The notes under the pieces were generated by a model. It saw only the letters and a program-made list of their open reading frames with translations. It did no database searches and was not told the origin of the DNA. Source: an uncultured Croceitalea sp. (lineage in GTDB: Bacteria > Bacteroidota > Bacteroidia > Flavobacteriales > Flavobacteriaceae). From it: 64,000 nucleotides of DNA. The position numbers and the translations under genes are program-made. Location of the stretch: the NCBI GenBank assembly GCA_947503285.1, contig CANNDD010000004.1:186001-250000 (forward strand), written 5' to 3'. Positions 53,560 through 62,093 of this stretch are shown piece by piece; the stretch's first letter is position 1; every line of letters starts with the position of its first letter.

Positions 53560-54507
53560 TTAATGTTGCACTTGTTTTCGAAGGATCTTGTCACGAATCT
53601 CCCGCCATGTAACCAATGTTATTTCATTGTTTCGCAGCAATTGCCCAACACTATCACTTGAGAAAAAATCCACATCCGCCTGCCGCCACGAAGCGCCCCA
53701 AAATTCCTTTTCGACGGTCACCGCCTGCATTTCTTCATCGTCATAGGCCAAATGGATTAAGATGATATTTAGACCGGCTTGTAATTCGTTTAAGGTTTTG
53801 GTATAGAAATCAGCCATACCCTCTTGAAAATGGGTTGGATATGCCGTGTATATTCCATCGACGATAATTTGGTTTCCATTTTTTACCAACTCCTTTATTT
53901 CGCCGTCTTGCATCGATGGGTTGGCTCCATCCAGTAACACAGGCAGCTTGAATTCGTTTCCAACGGAAATATAACTTTTCAAAAATTCCTTTGTTGCGCC
54001 CGCTGTACCCATATGGGCATCTAAATGCGTCACATCTATTCCGTTACGCAATGCCATTTCAACTTGGTTTTGCAACTCTATCTTAACTTCTTCGGGGTTC
54101 CCTTTTTCGACTACCTCAGGAATATTATCAAAAAAATAGCCATTGGCATCGACAAGGCTTCTAACGGAATCTTTCGAGCTTACCGGGCCCCATTTATAAA
54201 AATTCCATTCACTGTTCAAGGTAAGGTGCAGACCAAGGTCCAAGGTTTTGTTTTCCTGGGCATAGTCGGCTATTTCAAGAAACCAGGGGCATGGTACCAT
54301 GATACTGGCTGAGTTTACAGGGGTTGATTCCAAGCCTTGAATACTCGCCCTGTTCTCAGAATGCGTCACCCCAAGGTCATCGGCATGGATTATCAAGAGT
54401 TTGGCATCTTTTTCATACCCCAACTGTTCTGCAATAGTTTGGCAGGTCGCAGTACTAAAATGCAACACCAAAACTAAGTTCAAAAAACGCTTTAGCAATG
54501 TTTTCAT
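53560..54507 (-). CDS. Exported YdjC/ChbG-type carbohydrate deacetylase
   Basis: 315 residues from ATG 54507 (a GTG lies directly before). A signal peptide ends 'STATCQ'. The YdjC core is 'KLLIIHADDLGVTHSENRASIQG' with the metal-binding DD pair, then 'LDLGLHLTLNSEW' and 'THLDAHMG', which supply the metal His residues. Family members deacetylate chitooligosaccharides or related sugars. Export is a departure from the cytoplasmic E. coli enzyme. It is a single gene, divergent from the VWA lipoprotein. Confidence 0.88.
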   Translation of the reverse strand: MKTLLKRFLNLVLVLHFSTATCQTIAEQLGYEKDAKLLIIHADDLGVTHSENRASIQGLESTPVNSASIMVPCPWFLEIADYAQENKTLDLGLHLTLNSEWNFYKWGPVSSKDSVRSLVDANGYFFDNIPEVVEKGNPEEVKIELQNQVEMALRNGIDVTHLDAHMGTAGATKEFLKSYISVGNEFKLPVLLDGANPSMQDGEIKELVKNGNQIIVDGIYTAYPTHFQEGMADFYTKTLNELQAGLNIILIHLAYDDEEMQAVTVEKEFWGASWRQADVDFFSSDSVGQLLRNNEITLVTWREIRDKILRKQVQH

Positions 54508-54605
54508 CACGGTTTGTTTGTTTTTTATGAAACTACAAATTTTTCTTAATGTACACTATTGGCGGAGTTTTTGCGTTGAACTGGAAGAACCGATAAATTT
54601 TGAAA

Positions 54606-55694
54606 ATGAAAACCTTCAAAAAACTTTTAGCCCCCCTCTTTGCAATTTTACTTATTACCGCTTGCGGCAATTCAGACGATGATGTCAACTTTGACTTGAA
54701 CCAAAGTGAATTGGGTAAAGGGGAAGAACCTGATTCTTGTCTAGGATTTGAAGATAATGATTTACTACTGTCCATACAGGAAGAGTTTACCACACTACCT
54801 GGTAAGGTTTCCGTGCTCTTTAAAGTAACCGATAATTTGGGGAATCCGGTTTCAGGACTCACCGCCAGCCAATTTACCATTTACGAACAGGGCAGGAATG
54901 ACGATTGTTTCAATACCATTTCACCTTCTGAATCTTTTGCAAGAATCTCACCCAATTCACAGGTATTCAATAACAATACCCTGTTGGTGCTTGACTTAAG
55001 CAACTCCGTTTTGCAAAGTAGTTTAGAAGAACTAAAGGTGGCTTCTACAAGCTTCGTGAACAATGTTATGCCAACACCGGAGACCGATTCTTTTAAAATG
55101 GCCATCTATTGGTTTGATGGGGAAGATGTACTACACTTGTTAAATCCATTGACATCCTCTGCTGAAGAATTAACGGCTTCAATAGCAGCCATAGATGAAA
55201 ATATCAGCAATGATCCTTCTACCGATTTGTATGGCGCGGTTATCAAATCGACCAATATTGCCGAAGAACTTATACAAGAGACCAATGAACAAAGTATTAT
55301 TGGTGCGGCATCAGTCGTATTGTTCACTGATGGTACGGACCAAGCATCACGGTTTACCGAACAGAGTGCCTTGAATGCCGTAAACAATGCCAACCCAAAT
55401 ATTTCTTTTTTCACCATTGGGCTAGGTGCCGAAATTGACACCCAAGTACTTACTGAAATTGGCAAAACAGCAAGTGTCGTCGCTGCCAATGCCGCAGAAC
55501 TGGAGGCTACCTTTAATCAGATTTCGGCAAGGGTCTCTGAGCAGGCCAATAGCTTTTACCTGTTCGAATATTGCACCCCGAAACGTGATGGTAGTGGCGA
55601 AAACAATTTGGTCATTCAACTCACCAATGGTGCATTGCAAGGGGCCGTACAGACCAAATTCAACGCTACTGGCTTTACGGGAGGCTGTGAATAA
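54606..55694 (+). CDS. VWA-domain lipoprotein
   Basis: 362 residues from ATG 54606; TTG 54600 lies two codons before. The lipobox 'LLITAC' gives Cys20. The von Willebrand A domain (about 120-330) has the MIDAS motif DxSxS (D130-LSN-S134), later Thr/Asp in 'VLFTDGTDQ', and 'FFTIGLGAEIDTQVL'. Residues 60-105 are a preceding beta domain ('VSVLFKVTDNLGNPVSGL'). VWA domains bind protein partners through a metal. The partner is not known. Confidence 0.85.
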   Translation: MKTFKKLLAPLFAILLITACGNSDDDVNFDLNQSELGKGEEPDSCLGFEDNDLLLSIQEEFTTLPGKVSVLFKVTDNLGNPVSGLTASQFTIYEQGRNDDCFNTISPSESFARISPNSQVFNNNTLLVLDLSNSVLQSSLEELKVASTSFVNNVMPTPETDSFKMAIYWFDGEDVLHLLNPLTSSAEELTASIAAIDENISNDPSTDLYGAVIKSTNIAEELIQETNEQSIIGAASVVLFTDGTDQASRFTEQSALNAVNNANPNISFFTIGLGAEIDTQVLTEIGKTASVVAANAAELEATFNQISARVSEQANSFYLFEYCTPKRDGSGENNLVIQLTNGALQGAVQTKFNATGFTGGCE

Positions 55695-55774
55695 GGTTTA
55701 GGGCTTAAATCGAAGTATTATCCCTTAAATCATTGAATTCATTATCTTGTGTATGTTTTAAAAACCGACACGAA

Positions 55775-56695
55775 ATGAAATCATTGATTTTTATATTAGG
55801 CATCTGTTTATTTGCTATACCCTTAAAGGCCCAGAATACCAAGGCTTTAGAAGGACGATGGGATATTGAAATGGAATTCGAGGGTAAAAAAGTTCCTTCA
55901 TGGTTAGAAATCAAACATTCAGGTCATGCTACACTGATAGGTCGTTTTGTCTTTGCTTTCGGTAGTGCCAGACCAGTATCAGAGATTATTGAAAATGAAG
56001 GGGCTATTACTTTTTCCATTCCGAGACAGTGGGAACCTGAAGGCGGCCCAATGCAATTCAACGCTAAACTTGCTGGTGATGCCCTTATCGGTACGATGAC
56101 GTATGTAGATGGCAAACTTTACAATTGGAAGGGCACCAAAGCACCATCTTTGGTACGGAATACCCCACCCAAACCTAAGGATTCAATTGATTTGTTCAAT
56201 GGCAAGGATTTATCGGGATGGCACGCCAATGGCGAAAATCAATGGGATGTGCAAGATGGTATTTTAAAAAGCCCCAAATCAGGGGCAAATTTGATTAGCG
56301 ACCAAGAATTTACCGATTTTAAGGCAAGTATTGAATTTCGCTATCCGGAAGGTAGCAATAGCGGAATCTATTTAAGAGGACGGTATGAGGTTCAAATAGC
56401 CGATAATATTGGCCTGCCGCCTTCCGATATTTATTTTGGGGGTGTCTATGGCTTTCTAGAGCCCAATGAAAATGCAGCGAAAAGTGCGGGAGAATGGCAA
56501 ACTTATGACATCACGTTGATTGGACGTCGCGTCACTATAGTAGCCAATGGAAAAACGATCATCAATGACCAGACGATACCTGGTATTACTGGTGGGGCAA
56601 TCGATAGCAAAGAGGGGGAACCTGGTCCCTTCTTAATCCAAGGGGATCATGGCCCGATTGAGTTTAAAAAATTTACGGTAGTTCCTTTAGATTAA
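55775..56695 (+). CDS. Exported two-domain DUF1080 protein
   Basis: 306 residues from ATG 55775, which begins a signal peptide ending 'AIPLKAQ'; the longer frame from TTG 55733 is unlikely. Residues about 22-120 form a small lipocalin-like beta domain ('GRWDIEMEFEGKKVPSWLEI'). Residues about 128-306 are DUF1080: 'IDLFNGKDLSGWHANGE', 'DFKASIEFRYPEGSNSGIYLRGRYEVQI' and 'FLIQGDHGPIEFKKFTVVPL'. It converges on another DUF1080 gene (57097), with repeat copy B between. Confidence 0.85.
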   Translation: MKSLIFILGICLFAIPLKAQNTKALEGRWDIEMEFEGKKVPSWLEIKHSGHATLIGRFVFAFGSARPVSEIIENEGAITFSIPRQWEPEGGPMQFNAKLAGDALIGTMTYVDGKLYNWKGTKAPSLVRNTPPKPKDSIDLFNGKDLSGWHANGENQWDVQDGILKSPKSGANLISDQEFTDFKASIEFRYPEGSNSGIYLRGRYEVQIADNIGLPPSDIYFGGVYGFLEPNENAAKSAGEWQTYDITLIGRRVTIVANGKTIINDQTIPGITGGAIDSKEGEPGPFLIQGDHGPIEFKKFTVVPLD

Positions 56696-56824
56696 GTCCC
56701 GTAAAGTCCAAACCTGTTTATCACCTGACAAAGTTCTCGATTGCGCCTGTCTACCGACAAGGCACGCTTGAATTTACGGATGATTTTTGTACCTATCACT
56801 ATCCCTGATTGCATGGTTTTATTT

Positions 56825-57069
56825 TAACGTGTGTTCGACGTAACGGCACATCCAAAAGAGAACAAATGTCACAATAATAGACAGTTGTCACCCCGAACGT
56901 GTCACACTGAGCGCAGTCGAAGTGTAGTCGAGGGCTTGAAAGAATGTACATTTAAAGAGAGGTTTCGACGGATCCTGTCTTGAGCGAAGTCGAAAGGCTC
57001 AACCTGACATAATATATAAATCGCGAGAAACCTAATAAGTGCCAGTTTTCTTACGTCGAACTCACGTTA
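56825..57069. repeat. Dispersed inverted-repeat element, copy B
   Basis: A 245-bp element whose ends, TAACGTGTGTTCGACGTAA (56825-56843) and TTACGTCGAACTCACGTTA (57051-57069), are inverted copies at 18 of 19 positions. Shared blocks with copy A (15629-15796) are listed there. B carries about 77 extra bases holding two copies of TGAGCG(C/A)AGTCGAA at 56908-56921 and 56981-56994. It fills most of the 401-bp gap between two convergent DUF1080 genes. No ORF is inside; the first 130 bp of the gap hold nothing recognised. Confidence 0.85.
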
Positions 57070-57096
57070 TTTTGGTACATGTACCACCGCTAATCG

Positions 57097-57699
57097 CTAT
57101 TCCATAGGTTTTAGCTTGATATTACGCCATCTTACTTTTATGCCTCCACCGTCATGTATTTGAAGGGCGATAGCTCCTTCACCATTTCCTATTTTCCCAT
57201 CTTCCAATTGTACCATTTCAACCCCATTTAGATAAGTGGTGATTTTAGGGCCATTGGCCACAATCTTCATACTATTCCAAGCTCCCATTTTTAGGATATG
57301 GTCTTTATTGGGGTCAGGCTTGATCAACCAGCCCCTTCCATAAGATTCATAAATACCACCGGTATGTTTTGTTGGTGGGGCCACCTCTACTTGCCAACCG
57401 GTTACTTTAGTATCCTCAAAAGTAGACCTTAAGAAAACACCACTATTGCCATCCGCTTCTTGTTTGAACTCTAAGGTCAACTCAAAGTTTTTATAGTTTT
57501 CTACGGTCGAAAGATATCCATAAGCTTCATCAGGGCCACTTTCACATATCAGTTCGCCATTTTCAACATACCATTTTTCGGTTCCGTGATTGACCCATCC
57601 TTCTAAGTTTTTCCCGTTAAAAAGTGAAATTTGTTCTTGACCAATGACATGGCATAAGGTGCTGATGGACAGTGTTATTATTAGTGCTACATGCTTCAT
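57097..57699 (-). CDS. Exported DUF1080 (3-keto-disaccharide hydrolase-like) protein
   Basis: 200 residues from ATG 57699, which opens a signal peptide ending 'CHVIGQ'; the upstream extension to 57738 is unlikely. Features: 'ISLFNGKNLEGWVNHG', 'NFELTLEFKQEADGNSGVFLRS', 'GWQVEVAPPTKHTGGIYESYGRGWL', 'WNSMKIVANGPKITTYLNGVEM' and 'GAIALQIHDGGGIKVRWRNIKL'. This is the compact single-domain form often seen in glycoside-degrading loci. Two residual genes nearby do not show a matching sugar oxidase. Confidence 0.87.
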   Translation of the reverse strand: MKHVALIITLSISTLCHVIGQEQISLFNGKNLEGWVNHGTEKWYVENGELICESGPDEAYGYLSTVENYKNFELTLEFKQEADGNSGVFLRSTFEDTKVTGWQVEVAPPTKHTGGIYESYGRGWLIKPDPNKDHILKMGAWNSMKIVANGPKITTYLNGVEMVQLEDGKIGNGEGAIALQIHDGGGIKVRWRNIKLKPME

Positions 57700-57864
57700 A
57701 TCGCTATTTAAATGGACAGTAAGGTACTGAAATTCCAAAACATGGTCCTCAACCCAACAAATCTAACAAAAAGTAGGGTATTTGACCTACGAATTGTTTT
57801 AGTTATGAAAACGAACAACAACATCCTTAAGCTTAAATTATATGAATCTTAAATCAATATCATT

Positions 57865-58032
57865 ATGGATGTTATCAGAGACATTTTAAAAAACGGCCCC
57901 ATAGCCCCCTATTCCCTTTGGACCAAAAGTATTCTACTTTCCGTTTTCTCCAGTATTGTTTGCACCCTCATGATCATGTTGGTGATACTCTTGGTAAACG
58001 GTTATAACACGAACATTCAATTTGGGTATTAA
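57865..58032 (+). CDS. Small single-TM protein (55 residues)
   Basis: An ORF from ATG 57865 to TAA 58030-58032 encodes 55 residues. It has an amphipathic N-terminus, a strong hydrophobic helix at about 22-44 ('LLSVFSSIVCTLMIMLVILLV') and a polar C-terminus. The stop overlaps the convergent M14 gene stop by four bases. Composition is protein-like, but homologues could not be checked. Confidence 0.45.
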   Translation: MDVIRDILKNGPIAPYSLWTKSILLSVFSSIVCTLMIMLVILLVNGYNTNIQFGY

Positions 58033-59498
58033 CGATAAATCAAGGCATTTTTAAACTTTTGACTTTTCAAGGGTTCGTTTAAGTCCAATAAAAATCCATT
58101 GATTACGGCATGGGTGAGTTCACCATCCTTTTCTAAGAAAAAAGTAGGATTCATTCCTGGCCTTAATCGAAAATCTTGAAGTTTATAGTTTGGGCTAACC
58201 ACATGCAGCGGCACACCGGAATAATCAACTTCTTTAGGAATCACCTTGGTTCGTATATAAGCTTGCCCGAGGTTCAAGAATCGTTCGCTTTCCGTAACGT
58301 CGGCCATCTTTTTTTCAGCACTTACCGAGGCACTACCCATTTTTGGTGGAACAATGGTATAGCCCGTGGCATCAAAGGTTTCGTACCCATAATAGGTCGA
58401 TAAATCCCCTTGATCTGCAATAAAACTGCTATAGTAAAAATTCGAGTGTGTTTCATCGTCTACCTCATTTCGGTTTATACCTAAGTCCAGTATATAGTCC
58501 TTTCCCAATAACCGATAGGTGGCATTAGTGATTTTTAAATCAAAGAGGTTACGGTTGTTTCGAGGGATCTTTTCATATTCATCGATAGGTATATCCACAT
58601 AGCTTTTATTGGCGATGGTATATAAGGCAGAAAGGATGGACACATAGTTCAACTTTCGAATCCCCTGTTTTTCCACATCATTTTGAAAACCACCGGATTC
58701 AATCAATATCAGACTGGTACCCCATTTTGCGATATTATCACCAAAGGCCCTGGGTTCGAAATCATCACTATACCGGCCCACTTGACCAGGAGCATATTTT
58801 TGAATGATATCGTTCATAAAAACAATCACCTTCATGGCATTGGCGCGCACTTCATTAATATCCTTTTCGTAATTATAGGCCGTAGCCAAATACGAAATCG
58901 TCGCTGGCTTGGGGGTGCGTTCCGCATTGTAATAGGTACTTTGATCGTGTAAATTAAATCCGAAAGCGGCATTCAAACTGTCACGAACCCGTTTCAAGGT
59001 TTGCCCTTCTGGGGATTGTAAACGCAACGCATCACGATTGATATCAATACCGAGGGCATTACGCCTTTGAAAGACCTCGGCCCCATCAGGGTTCAACATT
59101 GGAAGAAAATGCAATTTCAAATTGGATAGGATCGTAGCTTTCTCGGTTTTAAATTCTTCAGCGTCCAAAAAATTCAAAATATCAAAAATTGCTTGGGTCG
59201 CGGTTGGTTCGTTACCATGCATTTGAGACCATAAGAATACATTGGTTGGTCCGTTACCAATGCTGATTAGGTTTAAATCCCTTCCCTCGATGGACTGTCC
59301 CACCTTATGCACTTCAAACTTTGGGTTCGTTTTGAGCTTTTCAATCAACGGAATCAATTGACGGTACTTGACCCTACGCTTGTCTAAAGTTGCCTCCCTA
59401 TAGCTTTCATAGGTTTCATACAACTGTTCAGTAAGTTCTTGGGAAACAATGGATTGTATGCCGAAAAAAACAAGAACTAAAAGAAGTTTGTATCGCAT
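58029..59498 (-). CDS. Exported M14 zinc carboxypeptidase
   Basis: 489 residues from ATG 59498. A signal peptide ends 'SIVSQ'. The zinc site is H94-x2-E97 in 'WSQMHGNEPT', with the third ligand in 'FNLHDQS', and 'LILIESGGF' supplies the catalytic Glu. 'VGQSIEGRDLNLISIG' is the usual M14 opening. Residues beyond about 330 form an extra beta domain. It trims C-terminal residues from peptides, possibly wall or surface peptides given the neighbours. It is the last gene of the operon from 62050. Confidence 0.9.
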   Translation of the reverse strand: MRYKLLLVLVFFGIQSIVSQELTEQLYETYESYREATLDKRRVKYRQLIPLIEKLKTNPKFEVHKVGQSIEGRDLNLISIGNGPTNVFLWSQMHGNEPTATQAIFDILNFLDAEEFKTEKATILSNLKLHFLPMLNPDGAEVFQRRNALGIDINRDALRLQSPEGQTLKRVRDSLNAAFGFNLHDQSTYYNAERTPKPATISYLATAYNYEKDINEVRANAMKVIVFMNDIIQKYAPGQVGRYSDDFEPRAFGDNIAKWGTSLILIESGGFQNDVEKQGIRKLNYVSILSALYTIANKSYVDIPIDEYEKIPRNNRNLFDLKITNATYRLLGKDYILDLGINRNEVDDETHSNFYYSSFIADQGDLSTYYGYETFDATGYTIVPPKMGSASVSAEKKMADVTESERFLNLGQAYIRTKVIPKEVDYSGVPLHVVSPNYKLQDFRLRPGMNPTFFLEKDGELTHAVINGFLLDLNEPLKSQKFKNALIYR

Positions 59499-59503
59499 AA
59501 AAG

Positions 59504-60163
59504 TTATTTTTTGGGAATTGGTTTAAAATTATACTTTTTGGTGGCATTTCGCACTTTTTTCATGAATTCGTCCCCTGGGTCCGTTTTCTCGGTTCGATAG
59601 CCTTCATCTACTTCCAACCAAAGTGGATGGCCTTCAAACCGTTGGTATTCATGATGACCGATTACGTATGCTATGTCATACTTGTCCGCTAAATAGCGTA
59701 CCAAAAAGATATTGGCCCTCAACTGTTTTCTGGTCAAGGGCAAGGCCTCGGTTCCCCCTACATTTTCGATACCAATAGCGCAATGGTTTAGCCCAATAAC
59801 ATGACGTGCCATAATGGTTTCAGGCATTAAACGATAAATTTTACCATTTCTGTCTACCAAAAAATGGGCAGATACATTCAAACCACTGACGCTTTCAATA
59901 TCTGGGCGCCAATCTGGTAAAGTAGCGTTCTTAAATGCCTCAAATGATTTTTCAAGAGTTGGGATTACGGTCCAATGCAATACGACCATTTTAGGCACTA
60001 TTTCAGCTGATTCGCCTTTCAATCCATACCTATCCTGTAAATATGCTTTGGTCAATGCCACGCGTTGTGCATCAAAGACTATGGGCTTTTCAACAATGCG
60101 GTTCGGGGTAGCACATGATAACAGGCATGTTAGTATAAGAACGGTAAGGTAATATCGTGTCAT
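59504..60163 (-). CDS. N-acetylmuramoyl-L-alanine amidase (Amidase_2), lipoprotein
   Basis: 219 residues from ATG 60163. The lipobox 'CLLSC' gives a lipid anchor. The Ami_2/PGRP fold has 'VVLHWTVIPT' (zinc His), 'HCAIGIENVGG', 'YVIGHHEYQ' (zinc His) and 'KTDPGDEF', the conserved terminal zinc/Asp block. It cuts the amide between MurNAc and the stem peptide. It sits 4 bp after the 3D-domain gene and 5 bp before the M14 gene, forming a wall-processing set. Confidence 0.9.
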   Translation of the reverse strand: MTRYYLTVLILTCLLSCATPNRIVEKPIVFDAQRVALTKAYLQDRYGLKGESAEIVPKMVVLHWTVIPTLEKSFEAFKNATLPDWRPDIESVSGLNVSAHFLVDRNGKIYRLMPETIMARHVIGLNHCAIGIENVGGTEALPLTRKQLRANIFLVRYLADKYDIAYVIGHHEYQRFEGHPLWLEVDEGYRTEKTDPGDEFMKKVRNATKKYNFKPIPKK

Positions 60164-60167
60164 ATTC

Positions 60168-60590
60168 CTAATTTTTTGAGAGGCTGTCGCGCTTTACGGC
60201 ATAGCATATTTGCAATTTTCGTTTACCCCAATCCCTTGCTTTTTGAACATCTTTGCCCATGTAAATGTCAATTCGGTTTTTCCATCTTCGATGCATTTTA
60301 TCTTTTACATAAAAGGTATCTGAAAAGGTATCAAGGCGTACCATCATGTTATGATGAAAGCCTAAAGCTAATAAATCCCTAGATATGGCAATACACTTCA
60401 TTCCTGGCATTAAGGTATCTCCCCAAGCTGTTATGGATGGGGTATTATCGGTTTGATAACTTAACGAATTGTAGGCCGAAGCAGTCACTTCAAGACCGTA
60501 CCAATCATGTTTGTCGAATTGTTGTCGTTTAGGGTGACAGCCAAGACCCAACAAACACAAAACAATCAAATAGTTCACGTACCGGCTCAA
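60168..60590 (-). CDS. 3D-domain lipoprotein
   Basis: 140 residues from TTG 60590 (GTG 60578 is an alternative). The TTGA overlap with the upstream stop favours the TTG. The lipobox is 'LLGLGC'. The 3D domain is recognised by 'VTASAYNSL', then 'GMKCIAISRDLLALG', 'TFYVKDKMHRRWKNRIDIYMG', which holds the conserved Asp residues. 3D domains occur in lytic transglycosylases (MltA-type) and resuscitation factors. On its own it may bind or cleave glycan strands. Confidence 0.82.
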   Translation of the reverse strand: MSRYVNYLIVLCLLGLGCHPKRQQFDKHDWYGLEVTASAYNSLSYQTDNTPSITAWGDTLMPGMKCIAISRDLLALGFHHNMMVRLDTFSDTFYVKDKMHRRWKNRIDIYMGKDVQKARDWGKRKLQICYAVKRDSLSKN

Positions 60591-62050
60591 AACAGCTTAT
60601 TTTCTAGAATCAAAATATCCACATTTTCTTTCGCCCAACGTTTTGATAGGTTTTCGGGCACGGGGGTAAAAACATAGGTAAAAGAGCCCAACACAATGTC
60701 TTCATCGCCATCAGCATCAAAATCAGCGGTGTCCATCAAAAACCACCTACCCATGTTGGGATCCGGTAGTATTTTGGTGCCAAACTCGAAATCAGGGGCT
60801 TCTAGATTTTCCAAATAAACAAATGATTTTGAAGCTGCTTTTTCATAATCAGGAAAGGTACTGATCAACCCGAAATCCATATCGCCATCTTGATCAAAAT
60901 CATTCGCAATAACCCGCGTGGCCCCATTTAATGGATAAAAATAGGCCTCATAAAAACTATTGTCCCCCTTGTTCAAATGGATACGCATACCATGATAGGG
61001 TTTATGCACATAAGACTTATCGGCATTATCCCCATTTACGGTAACAATATCGTAATGGCCGTCTTTATTGTAATCGATAACCTCAAACCAACTACTGCCA
61101 TAAACGGGACTAAATTCAATTGGTCTTTCCGCGGAAAATTTTAGATCCCCGGTCTGATACAAAATGGTAATACTTTCATTACCCTGGGTAGTCATTACAA
61201 TTAAATCAAGATTACCATCGTGATCCATATCCCTCGCTACGGTTCGCACACACCCTGGTTGCTTTAATAATACTGTTTTTTCATATTGTAGCGAATCGAT
61301 TTGTTCAATAAGAACCAATTGTCCCGTGTCATTCCCAAATTCACTGACCACGAATTCTGGGTTACCGTTACCGTTCAAGTCTTCGTATAGGGTGTGTACG
61401 GGTCTGTGCATGGCATCCGCAACAGTAAATGCACTTGAACCTTGCCCGATGGAAAGCTCTCCCTTTTGCTGTTCTGAGGGGTCTAAAATACCGACCTCAG
61501 TAAATACTTCATGCTGTTCGTATTGATTGTACCATGTTAGTGCTGAAGATCCTTTATAAATAGATTTTTTCGCTTTGGTCCTCAAATTCAAGGCTTCTAA
61601 TTTGCCATCGATGGCCCCGTATAGCAATGTGGTATCACTATCCCTAAATTGTAAATACGTTAATAATGCACCATTCTCTTTATCAATCGCCAATGGTCTC
61701 GATTCGAACAATTGTAAGGTTTCTTGTTCTTTCAAAGGGTTTTCCCTTAACTTCTCAGGAGCTAATTCAATAATGTAGTTCTGCAATGCAACCCAATCGC
61801 GAAGCTTGATCTTTGGTCTGAAACCCGGCACTACATCCTGTGGATCGTGGTATAGCTCTTCAATGTCCATTCTTGCGGCCATGTCTGGCAGTACGGCATT
61901 TTTCCAGATGTCCTTTGGCAATTCATCAATTCTTGGCGCTATATGGCAGCTGGCACAATAGGTCTCAAATAGGGCTTGTTCTTTTCTAGGCTTATTTTGC
62001 TTACACGAAAGGCAAATGAGAATAAACATAAAAAATACGGTACGTGTCAT
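60587..62050 (-). CDS. Lipoprotein with heme-type CxxCH motif and VCBS/FG-GAP repeats
   Basis: 487 residues from ATG 62050. The lipobox 'ICLSC' places Cys16 at the mature end. A CASCH heme-binding motif at 32-36 with a following Met-containing helix suggests a small cytochrome-c-like domain (to about 90). From about 210 there are several VCBS/FG-GAP repeats with Ca-binding loops such as 'DMDHDGNLDLIV', 'DYNKDGHYDIVT', 'DFDQDGDMDFGL' and 'DFDADGDEDIVLG', forming a beta-propeller. It is the first gene of the operon with the wall enzymes. Confidence 0.8.
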   Translation of the reverse strand: MTRTVFFMFILICLSCKQNKPRKEQALFETYCASCHIAPRIDELPKDIWKNAVLPDMAARMDIEELYHDPQDVVPGFRPKIKLRDWVALQNYIIELAPEKLRENPLKEQETLQLFESRPLAIDKENGALLTYLQFRDSDTTLLYGAIDGKLEALNLRTKAKKSIYKGSSALTWYNQYEQHEVFTEVGILDPSEQQKGELSIGQGSSAFTVADAMHRPVHTLYEDLNGNGNPEFVVSEFGNDTGQLVLIEQIDSLQYEKTVLLKQPGCVRTVARDMDHDGNLDLIVMTTQGNESITILYQTGDLKFSAERPIEFSPVYGSSWFEVIDYNKDGHYDIVTVNGDNADKSYVHKPYHGMRIHLNKGDNSFYEAYFYPLNGATRVIANDFDQDGDMDFGLISTFPDYEKAASKSFVYLENLEAPDFEFGTKILPDPNMGRWFLMDTADFDADGDEDIVLGSFTYVFTPVPENLSKRWAKENVDILILENKLF

Positions 62051-62093
62051 AAGGTCACTATCGTTGGATTTGAAAACAAAGCAAGGTCAGGTT

